From a virus, in the IMG/VR virus record IMGVR_UViG_3300017741_000065, positions 1 through 21,711 of that record: DNA of 21,711 bases; one strand, written 5' to 3'. This document shows positions 9,135-18,300 of the stretch, piece by piece (positions within the stretch are counted from its first letter, which is position 1; each line of letters begins with the position of its first letter). The notes under the pieces were generated by a model. It did not search any database. It had not been told where the DNA came from and saw nothing but the letters and a program-made list of their open reading frames with translations. The translations under genes and the position numbers were made by a program.

Positions 9135-10001
9135 CTAATTTCCTTGAGATTTTTTCCAATCTAAAAACTGTTGATACTCAGAGTTCATCGACCCGGCTCC
9201 ATATTCCATACCAAAAGCATTGTTAAATTGTTTAGGTGCATATGATGCATAAGCAGTTTCATAAGCATCACTTCCAAAAATCTGCCCTTTTTCTGCACCT
9301 GATAATCCCGATTTAAACCTTCTGAAATCTCTATTTTTATAATTTGAAAAATCTATATTTTTTAACTGTGTGTCTCCTACTTTTATATTGTCAAATGATT
9401 TATCAGAAAAGTCCATGTCAGCTACTGCTTTTCTTTGACCTCCTATGTTTTGACTAAATAACGGAACCATTGACAACCCTTGTTGTAATGCGGCACCTGC
9501 CGATTGAATACCTTGCATCTTAGCAGCCTCGGCTCGTCTACCTGCGTCTGCCGCAGCCATTTGAGCACCTTCGACTTCTTGTAAATCTAATTTGACGTTC
9601 ATATCTCTTAAACGAGAATCTTCATCTGCTTGTAATTTTTCGAGTTTATTGACTTCCTGTTCTTGTGCGGCACGAATTTTACCTTGACCTTCTTGTGTGG
9701 CTAATTGAACTCTTCCTACTCCGGCTGCAGCTCCTCGCTCATCACCTTCCACTACTGCTTGAGTTGCACCTGCCGCTTGTTCTAATATTTTTTCTCTTTC
9801 AATATTATATACTTCTTTGTTGACACTTAATTCATCAAAAACATTGACTTCAAGTTTCTTTCTTGCTTCTGCCATCATTTTTTCCGCCCTAAGTTGAGCT
9901 GCCTCTCGTTCTCTTCTTGCGGCTCCGGCTTGTCCAAACGACATCGCAGATGAACCAATGGATACTGCTAAACCACCAATACCTAAAAATAATCCTGACA
10001 T
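9135..10001 (-). CDS. gp14-like internal virion (ejection) protein
   Basis: 288 residues. Residues 3-26 are a glycine/alanine-rich hydrophobic segment (LFLGIGGLAVSIGSSAMSFG), followed by a long Ala/Glu/Arg/Gln-rich coiled-coil region (~29-130) and a second Ala-rich helical stretch (~145-185). This hydrophobic-N-terminus plus coiled-coil layout, and its place directly before two larger internal proteins, match T7 gp14, the ejection protein that enters the host outer membrane to start the DNA channel. The start codon lies inside the last 19 bases of the cupin gene, behind an A-rich AAAAAAGAAAAG stretch, so translation is probably coupled to that gene. The stop is a single TAG that is in frame with the next gene. 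The C-terminal ~100 residues, rich in Phe, Tyr and Ser, are not recognised. Confidence 0.7.
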   Translation of the reverse strand: MSGLFLGIGGLAVSIGSSAMSFGQAGAARREREAAQLRAEKMMAEARKKLEVNVFDELSVNKEVYNIEREKILEQAAGATQAVVEGDERGAAAGVGRVQLATQEGQGKIRAAQEQEVNKLEKLQADEDSRLRDMNVKLDLQEVEGAQMAAADAGRRAEAAKMQGIQSAGAALQQGLSMVPLFSQNIGGQRKAVADMDFSDKSFDNIKVGDTQLKNIDFSNYKNRDFRRFKSGLSGAEKGQIFGSDAYETAYASYAPKQFNNAFGMEYGAGSMNSEYQQFLDWKKSQGN

Positions 10002-10522
10002 AATAACTTTTCTTTTTTAATTACACTTATGGGTAAAGTTTTATAATCTTCCGTGTATACATCTGCTTCTGCATCTTCAAAGGTTTTAGCCTCGGTTTTA
10101 TACACACAACACCACTTAGTATCTTCATGCATATACAATACTCTTTGAGTTCCTATCTGAGTAAAAATAATGTGAGGTGCTTTTATTGTTACAAGTTCCC
10201 CACTATCAGTCAAATATGACACTTTACCTTCAAGCAAAAAAGATGGGTGTTGTTGTTTGTGAATCATAGATATTATAAAATGTCCCTTTGGAATAAACAT
10301 CTGTCTTGTATACAAACCACCCTCTAAAGTTTGTTTAATTGGGTATACTTGTTTACAAATTTCACTTTGTTCTTCACCACACTTATGCGTAATTGCTTGG
10401 TCAAACTTACTCAAATCCTCTCTAAAGGTTTCTATTCTTTCCCAAAGCATTCCCCTGTTTTGATTTACATAATTTAATATGCTTTCAGGTTTATACTCCT
10501 GAACCTCTACAGAATCTTGCAT
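9983..10522 (-). CDS. Cupin-like phage protein
   Basis: 179 residues with a central single-domain cupin (double-stranded beta-helix) pattern. Motif 1 is FIPKGHFIIS followed by His88, His92 and Glu98-Gly99; motif 2 is around Gly124, Arg127 and His132 (GTQRVLYMHED). His88, His92 and His132 are candidate metal ligands, although the spacing departs from the classical enzyme motif. Residues 1-60 look helical and contain Cys48, Cys56 and a charged heptad-like stretch. Similar small cupin-like proteins occur in marine phage genomes without known function. It is the first gene after the promoter at 10541-10548 and overlaps the gp14-like gene by 19 bases, so it is co-expressed with the ejection proteins. 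It could be a minor virion or assembly factor, or an enzyme or sugar-binding protein acting on the host. The fold is fairly secure; the function is unknown. Confidence 0.7.
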   Translation of the reverse strand: MQDSVEVQEYKPESILNYVNQNRGMLWERIETFREDLSKFDQAITHKCGEEQSEICKQVYPIKQTLEGGLYTRQMFIPKGHFIISMIHKQQHPSFLLEGKVSYLTDSGELVTIKAPHIIFTQIGTQRVLYMHEDTKWCCVYKTEAKTFEDAEADVYTEDYKTLPISVIKKEKLLCQDYF

Positions 10523-10526
10523 ATAA

Positions 10527-10559
10527 TTAAATTTTATTTACAAAGATAGTAAAATTTAA
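10527..10559. repeat. Perfect 10-bp inverted repeat around the second promoter element
   Basis: TTAAATTTTA (10527-10536) and TAAAATTTAA (10550-10559) are perfect inverted copies separated by 13 bases that contain the TATCTTTG promoter element. The left arm lies between the element and the cupin start codon; the right arm covers the stop codon of the 276-residue gene. The arms are all A/T, so the hairpin would be weak as RNA and has no following U-run, which argues against a terminator. An operator for a dimeric regulator, or chance in AT-rich DNA, are the alternatives. Confidence 0.55.
10541..10548 (-). promoter_or_regulatory. Bacteroidota-type -7 promoter element for the cupin-ejection block
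   Basis: On the minus strand this reads TATCTTTG followed by TA, matching the Bacteroidota sigma-factor -7 consensus TAnnTTTG. It lies in the 33-base gap before the cupin gene, 18 bases upstream of its ATG. A clear -33 TTTG is not present at the expected distance (the region reads TCTTTCCC). The only other copy I found in the window has almost the same distance to a start codon (17 bases), which strengthens both. Confidence 0.55.
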
Positions 10560-11386
10560 GGGAAAGATTTCATCACTTCAGATTCAACCGCAAACAGTTC
10601 TGAAGGATTAATGGCAATAGTTTTGTCTAAAGTAAGAGTAAACTCACAGTAATGCCCCAAAATACCATGTGATTCTGCTATAGGATTCTTAATATAAAGA
10701 AAATAAGCATCATTTATAGGGACAGGATAAGTAGTACCCGCCACCGTAGTAGTGTCAATTACTAATTGATTTATGCCATTTACTTTATCTACTTGGATAT
10801 CAGTAATTACACCCGCAAATTGAGGGGTGTCGTAGGGAGGTACTGAAAAATAAAGATAATCTCCAACACTAACGATACTTCCAATATTAACATTCAAATT
10901 AAAAAGTATTTCATATGCTGCAGCAGGACCGTTTTCGGACACACTTCTGCCTATTCCATTTAAAGAACGTAATTCAAAAGCACCTTGCGTTACACCTGCA
11001 CCTGTATTGTTATTGGTTCTTATAAAAGCAAACCAATCTCCCTCTTTTCGCTCATACCAATTTTCTGTTGGACCTGCGGTAATATATCCATTGTTTTGAA
11101 TGTCAGTATTACCATTAAAACTCCAAGCATCATCACTTTCTAAATTAATAGTTTTAAATATTTTATTTTGTAAAGGTTGCTCATTAAATACTGTAGAGAT
11201 AGTAGAGTCGTAAGTGGTTCCATAAAAAGTATTATAGTTACTATTGACATTGTGTCTAAACAAATTACCACCTTTAAAGGTGTAAAAGTATTGATTCATT
11301 CCTATCATATAATCAGGAAAGTAAGAGTAAAAAGATGGAAATCCTTTTGAACCTTCGCTATATGTTAATGTATAATTTTCGGGCAT
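10556..11386 (-). CDS. Tail-tip protein resembling the distal part of muzzle/stabilization proteins
   Basis: 276 residues, no signal peptide. Residues 8-27 (TYSEGSKGFPSFYSYFPDYM) and 34-46 (FYTFKGGNLFRHN) followed by a Tyr/Asn-rich NTFYG stretch form a pattern that I know from the distal portions of tail muzzle/stabilization proteins of Crassvirales-like and other Bacteroidota phages, where the K-G-W/F-x-S-F-Y motif precedes 'tf.gG.ly.Hn'. The C-terminus (SELFAVESEVMKSFP, 262-276) also fits that family. The start is 2 bases after the preceding stop. As the large upstream gene carries the proximal muzzle part, this gene probably supplies a separate polypeptide of the same tail-tip assembly. 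It is the last gene of the first block; a new promoter element follows. Confidence 0.65.
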   Translation of the reverse strand: MPENYTLTYSEGSKGFPSFYSYFPDYMIGMNQYFYTFKGGNLFRHNVNSNYNTFYGTTYDSTISTVFNEQPLQNKIFKTINLESDDAWSFNGNTDIQNNGYITAGPTENWYERKEGDWFAFIRTNNNTGAGVTQGAFELRSLNGIGRSVSENGPAAAYEILFNLNVNIGSIVSVGDYLYFSVPPYDTPQFAGVITDIQVDKVNGINQLVIDTTTVAGTTYPVPINDAYFLYIKNPIAESHGILGHYCEFTLTLDKTIAINPSELFAVESEVMKSFP

Positions 11387-11388
11387 AA

Positions 11389-12318
11389 TTAACAGTTTGT
11401 TAGTGAGTTTATAATACCATCTCCATCGACAACCATTGTCTTTCTAATTACACCTACCTGTATATAGTAAGTTCCTTGAGATGCTTTTACAGAGCCGTTA
11501 GGGTCTACAACGCAAAATTCATTTACTGCAGGGTCCCCTGCAAGTCCTCCTGAATTTGGAACATTAAAATAAGTATTAGGCAAGTTAGCGGTTAAGCAAT
11601 CCGTTCCTCCGGTAACAAGGTTGGATGTTGAAAACCCTGTCAATTGAACCGGACAGTTAATACCAAGAGTCCACCCTGTGTTAGCACAAGGACCAAATAT
11701 CTCAACACTTACAACTTCCGGAGTTTGAAGTGGTTTAGGTATATACAAAGTGACCGGACCCGGAGACGGAATAGTTAATCGAACATCACCGCCATTACCG
11801 GTAACTACACCATTTGACCCTGTTGGGTCAAAATTTGCACCGTTAAAGTTAAAAGTATTTTCTCCTGAATATCCTCCACCATTTAAAGTTTGTGCAATAT
11901 TACAATCGCTATTTATATTTCCAACAAAAGTATAATGTCCATTGGTGTTTGAGGATAAATATCCTTGAGTTGCACTTGTTGTCTCGTTATAGAACTGATT
12001 ATTGTATTGTACCCTTATACCATCGGGTATTGCAGATACATTAAAATATAAAATAATAGCACCTACTGAACTTCCTGTCCCAAAATTCACGGTATAAATT
12101 CCACCACCACCACCGGCATTAATAGAAGTATTACAGGGTAAAACACATGAAGGACAAATAACAACTGCTAACAACACTCCACCTACTTGTTCTCTTGAAA
12201 TGACAGAGTTTGAATAAAATCCATCAGGTGCAGGTGTAGTTAGGGTGGCATCTGTAAATACTGCAGTAGCAGTCTCTAAAGTTGAACCGTCTATAAAATA
12301 ATTTCCAAAAACTCCCAT
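11389..12318 (-). CDS. Glycine- and cysteine-containing tail surface protein, adhesin-like
   Basis: 309 residues, predicted almost all beta and low in Lys. Residues 17-36 (ATAVFTDATLTTPAPDGFYS) followed by Arg42 and CPSCVLPC (55-62) resemble short surface modules repeated in tail proteins of Bacteroidota phages. A GGGGG turn, GAIILYFN (86-93) and PDGIRVQY (98-105) form a second recognisable stretch, followed by Asn/Gly-rich loops, an IPKP motif (~194), and four or five further cysteines, ending in Cys309. It has no signal peptide, which is expected for a virion protein assembled in the cytoplasm. It sits 12 bases after the muzzle gene, in the same frame but behind two consecutive TAA codons. 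Position and composition suggest a tail-tip or fibre-like component touching the host; a specific receptor cannot be named. Confidence 0.6.
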   Translation of the reverse strand: MGVFGNYFIDGSTLETATAVFTDATLTTPAPDGFYSNSVISREQVGGVLLAVVICPSCVLPCNTSINAGGGGGIYTVNFGTGSSVGAIILYFNVSAIPDGIRVQYNNQFYNETTSATQGYLSSNTNGHYTFVGNINSDCNIAQTLNGGGYSGENTFNFNGANFDPTGSNGVVTGNGGDVRLTIPSPGPVTLYIPKPLQTPEVVSVEIFGPCANTGWTLGINCPVQLTGFSTSNLVTGGTDCLTANLPNTYFNVPNSGGLAGDPAVNEFCVVDPNGSVKASQGTYYIQVGVIRKTMVVDGDGIINSLTNC

Positions 12319-12330
12319 ATCTAAATTTTA

Positions 12331-15300
12331 TTAAGGTATTTGATTTGAACACTCACAATCAACCAATTCCACATCAATGTTAGGGTCTGCAAAAACCTCG
12401 GTTGCACATATTGCAACTGACCCAAATCCGGGTACATCAATTTGAGAAGGTTTTATGCAATCCACATAAAAGAATGTTATTGTGTTTTGCGTATTGTTTA
12501 TCAAATTATATTCTTGACAAACTTGTATACAATTAGACACCAATGATATTCCTGTTATAGTATCTTGTGCCACTCCGCTCCCTGATGTGTTTACTACTTC
12601 GTAAATACACCCGTCTTGCAAAGTTACAAAACTCCCAACAAATACCGTAAAGCCTCCGTCATTTACCGGGAATGATGGTTGAACATCACCTCCACAGTTT
12701 TGAACTGTAACTAATTGAGGTGAAGGAGTTAGGTTGCAATCACAATCTCCAACTTCAGTAATTATTAATGCAGGGTCATATGGTTGTATGTCTTTTGCAC
12801 AAGTAGGGAAAACAACTATATCTTGTGGACCAACTGTAAGCGTGTTGGTACTGCCATCACATTGGACATACGTTATTGTTTCTGAAACATTTGTCGGATT
12901 TTCTATTCTATATTCTTGACATACCTCATTACAATCAGTAATAGTAAGTATGTTAGTAATAACTTCCCCTGTTCCTGTTAGTGGGTCACTTGTTGTATTC
13001 ATTACTTCAAACACACAATTATCTTCACTCCAAGATACAAAATCGCCTACCTGAGCATTTTGCCCGAAAGGAACTATATGAGTCTCATCAACAGTTTGTA
13101 ATGAACATTTTTTAATTAATAAATTGCTTGGTTGACAACTTACTAAAACTTTGGATACGCCGGTAGCAGAAGTTAAATCTGTAGCAGCTATGGTAACTGT
13201 TGCTCCATTAGCAATTGGAATAAAAGAAGCTACACCTGAACAATCTGTGTATTGATATAATATAGGTGAGCCTGAAGCATTAGTTATTTCATACTCTTGA
13301 CACACATCTAAACAAGACGATTCGCTTTCTACTTGATTTATTGTTTGAGTTGGTGTTAAACTTGTTAAAGCTAACACTTCCCATCTACAATCTGTATTTG
13401 ACAATATACTTACAATGTCGCCTACTTTAGCACTTGTAGACCCTTGAGATATTGTTTCCAAAGGAACAATTGCTCCGTCAGCTCTACATTGTTGAATGCG
13501 GAAGTTAAGCGGAGTGTTACACTCGCATCCACTATATTGAAGCGTTAAGTCCGCATCTAATGAAACCTGCCCCCCTGTTAAACATATAATATTAGAAGAA
13601 GCCGGTGGGATAGTTTGGCTTTGTTGTTGGAATAAGCAATCAAAATAAATTATAGTTCTGAAAAGAGTAGAGCTTGTATTAGTAACGATGTATTCACTAC
13701 ACTTAGAACTACAATTAAAGTTTGAAGAGAAACTATCTATAGTTGTCCCGCTCCCTGTTGCTGAAACAACAGATGTTATTTCGTAAGCACATCCATTAAC
13801 AAAAACAAAGAATCCAATACTTAGATTTCCTGCTGAATCCAATACCGTAATTGTTTCAGGTATTGAAGCAGGGGTAGTAGTGACCGCAGAGTTTTGGCAT
13901 AATTCTGCCTCATAGTAAATTTGATTACAAACACAGTCTATTAGCGTAACATTAAAATTACCGAGACTACCGGTCCAATTTGTAATTTCTCGAGCACATA
14001 ATTCTATAGTAGTTTCGTCATTAATAAATAATGTCTGAACAATACCATCGCAGTCCGTATACGTTAGGTCACCCCCACCTTCTTTTTCTGCACTATTTTC
14101 TATTTCATATCGTTGACAGACCTCAGAACAATCAGTAAATGAAGAAGCACCTAACATATTAAAGGTTGCTACTTGAGAAACATCAACTTGTAATACTTCC
14201 CAAACACATTGTTGATTGCTACCGTCAGTTATTGTTATTAAATCACCAACTGTTACATTAAATCCTGTAGTATCCGCATATCCTATTTGTGGGTAAGTTA
14301 AACTTTCATAAGAACTTTCACATCTTCTTACTTCCGACACAATTGTCGGAGGTAAAACAGTACAATCACAATCAATTAAAGTAAGCGTTACATCACCTAC
14401 CAATGTAGAAATAGTTTTAGCACAAATGGTTTCGGTATTTCCAATACCAAGACTTATTGTTATACTATCATCGTCACAATCAACATATGTGACATCGTAA
14501 GCGGTATCAGGACTTGTATTTGTAACTTCATATGTTTGACAAACATCTGAGCAGTCTGTAATATCAGTTCTAATTGTTGTTACTACTGCGTTAAGAGGGT
14601 CTTGTGTTTGTTGTACTACTTGATAAACACAATCATCATCACCTACACTAAGCTCTACAAAGTCCCCTATTATTAAACCACCTGCTTCAGTTATTATATA
14701 TTCTACTACAGGGTCTGTGGTGCTTAAGTTACATTTCTGAACTCTTAAGTTATCTCCTGTTTCACAATCACAACACACATCAAATGGGTCAATATTGCCA
14801 TAACATAATTCCACTTCTGTTGGTCTTCTATAATCGTATATTAAATACAAATATTCTTCGTTTGTATTTGGCATAGGAAACTCTACTTGATAAGTGTTTG
14901 GACCACCTGTTATAGGAGTTCCATTAACTGAGGCTGCCATTAAAGCTGCCATATCATTTGGAGTGTTTGCATAAAAAGTATTACTTCTTAAGTATCTCAA
15001 CTCATCTAAAGATGGGTCAAACACATAGTCATCAATAGGTAAGATTCTATTAGAAATTATTCTAACAGAAGCCGTATTAGCCGGTATAAAGCCTCCACCT
15101 TGAGGACCGCTTAATTGAGTATACTGAGATATTAAAGGATTTTGTGTTCCCGCAACGAGCTCTACTTGTTCGCTATGTAAAGGAGAAATAAAAGCTCCAT
15201 CAGTCCATCGGTATTCATTGTGAATAAACTTGTCCGCATCGGCACTAAGAGAATAACAAACTTGAATTATAGTTATTTCCGTGACCGCAGGGCAATTAAC

Positions 15301-18300
15301 AGTTACTTCTAAGGTGGTGGTACCTGAACTTTGAATAGACACTTCTACGGTATCCTCTGCTACAGAGTTTTTATCAACTATTAAAGTACCTGAAACAGTT
15401 GTATTACCTGTACTCACAGTTGTATTGTCGTATTCCGCATCAATGTTAAATGATGGAGTAACTCCAATTACATTGTAATCTATACTTACATCACCTACTA
15501 AATTTCCTACGTCAACGCAGAAATTTGAAGATGAGTTAGATGTAATAATTATTGTTCGAGTTATACCACAATCAATACAAACAGGTGTTGTAGGTAGTAA
15601 TTCAGAAGTAGCACTTAATACGTATTCATTCATGTAAGGGTCATATCCGCCAAGTTTCTGAGTTCCAAAAGAACCTAAGAATAAGTCTCTAAACCAAGAC
15701 CTCATTCCTGCTTCTGATATTACAGTTAACCTTTCGCTTTGACCTGATGTCCCTGTTAATTGAATTACCGCTCCTCTTTTTGCGTCAGTAAAAAATTTAT
15801 TAGGTCCCCATTTTGCATAACTTTCCGGGTTAAAGCTAATACCATATTCTTCAATCCGAGAAATTTGCGTACCCAAAACTTCAGGGATAGAAGCGATAGA
15901 GCCTCCGCCTGTTGAGTCAGATAAAAGGTTTTTACCTTGAAGCACATAAGAAATTTTATCCTCTTGTAATGTGAGTATGTCTGTTTCTCTTCCGTCTATT
16001 TTAAATATAGGTCCAAAGTTTTCTTCAATAGGTTTAAAGTTTAGTAATCCAAGATTAAATTCATTTAGCTTATTAACATTAGATTCATCATTAAACACAC
16101 CACTATAAGTTAAGTCAGCAAACCTTCTTACTTGCTGATAGTCTTGAGCTGATGTCGTAAATATTCTGTTTCCTAATTCAAGAGTTTTCCCTTTTATAGA
16201 GTCACGTGCTTGATAGCTTTCAACTCCATTACCAAAAGAATAACAATTAAAAAATTCTGTAGAAATAATTGCAGGAATACTTCCGGTTTGGTTTTGAATG
16301 TTTCCTGTATGCGTCCCCTCAGTTAAAGGTGAGCTATTAATCGTAACGTCTGCAGGAAACTGCGGAGGTGTTGAAGGGTTTATTGTAACTGAATTACAAA
16401 CTCCAATTACATCTACTATGTTATTGTCATTTTGTACAATAATAGAAGATGATTGATTATTTATATCTAAATAGTCAAACTGAATAGGTGCATTATTTGT
16501 GTCTACCTGTAATTTAAAAAGACATTTGTTGTTTCCCTGAATAATTGGGTAAGAGACAGAACTCTCAAACCATACATCAGGTAAAGCATCTTGAGTTGGG
16601 GTTTCAAATGCAATGAAAGATGTGCTTCTAATAACCTCAATAGTCACTTGAAGTGTTGTCTTTTTTCTACTATTTCCACTATATCCTTTTGAGCTCTTCC
16701 AACTAAAAAACGTACGTCCATTACTTGTTGTAAATTGACAAGAGATTTGTCCTGCACTACATCCTTGAAGAAAACCTCCATTAAGAATTGGATTGTAATT
16801 TATAGCACCTACACCTGACCCTTCATCTGAACCTTGAGCCTCTAATATACCTGCAATGTTACTATTATCAAACCATTCTTTGAAATTATCATACTCTTGG
16901 TCAACAGTAAAAGTTTGGTTTACTGACCATTTTTTAAAAGGCACTCGTCTAATTCCTCTACGTTGATTTAATATTTCAATTCTTACTCTACTACCTGCCG
17001 GAAGAGAGTAATCTACATAGGTCCCCGGGTTAGCACTATCTTCAATATCTACAGGATAGCTTACAACTCTACAACCTGAACCATTACTACTAATTAAACC
17101 GTAATTTACGACAGGATTATCTCCTACATCTGTATTAAATTCATTTGCTCTTATTTTCATATAAGTTCCTGTAGGTACAGGAATTTCTGCTCCGTTTAAA
17201 TCGAGAGGAGCAGGATTAAGAAAATCCCTTGGTTGAGATTTTTTTTCTAATACTGTAGCAAATGCACATCTATTTACCGGTCCTGTTGCATCACTCTTAA
17301 CTTTAAGAATATCTCCTTCTTCAACCTTCGTAGAGTTCTCACCGTCAAGTAAAAAATAATCAGCTCCCGTAGAAGGGTCTGTAAAAAAGAATGTAGTAAA
17401 AACATTAAAACCTCCCTCTTGGTCTTGTTTAATACAAAACTTATATCGTGTTGCAAAAGCAGGTGCAATTTGTTCAGGTGGTATTGTTATTTGTATTTTG
17501 TTTTGTAATTCACTATTGGCACACGGAACAGATATTGTGTTGTTTGGACTTACAAGAGCAGTTGTTGCACGATTAAAATCATCCATATAAATAATACCAA
17601 CTTCGTATGTTCTATCACTATGTAAACTTGTTGGGTTACCTATTTCTAAAAAAGTAAAATCTGCACCTGTAATTTCATAGTATTCGTAAACACTAACTGT
17701 AATAGCCGCTCCTGTAGGGTCGTCAACAAATCGCATAGCGGGTAATACAAAACCAATATTGTTAGAACCGGGAGAAGCCTCTATCCTAATCGGTTGTCCT
17801 GCCGTTGATATACCACTTTCAAGTTTAGTTAAGTTGCCTAAATTATTATTTATAATACAATTAAATTCATCGGTAAAAGTGGTTCCATCACACGCATCAA
17901 CTACAGGTTCTATGTTTGTTATACTACCAACTGCATCTATAAAAGAAACACTTGTAGCGAGTTCGTATACACTATTGTAATCTTGCGGTAATATAAAACC
18001 AAATGATATTTCAGCACTTTGCGTGGTTACATTAGGGAAGTCCGCAGGATTACCTGAAAACTGACTGTGTGTAAAAAATATTTGAATAGAGATAGAAGCT
18101 CCTGCTTTAAGCTCTAAATCCCCAACGTCTATAAAAGCAACTTGAGATTGATTAACTGCTACCACCCCATCTATGGTATAAACTGTAGCAAATAGTTCTT
18201 CTTCAATATCTTTTAATCCAATTATATTAGCTTCTAAATCTGCCGTATATTCTAATTGCGTAGGAAATCCACCTGCAGTTACAATATCTCTTTGTTCTAA

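Noticed and set aside
9135-9985. Full TAG-to-Gln recoding in this phage
   Set aside because: Two gene ends use TAG, but the cupin frame meets another TAG and then TGA soon after its TAG, and the large genes hold no in-frame TAG, unlike known recoded late genes. Only local read-through stays possible.
12319-12333. Read-through from the muzzle gene into the 309-residue gene, which is in the same frame
   Set aside because: Two consecutive TAA codons separate them, making read-through unlikely.
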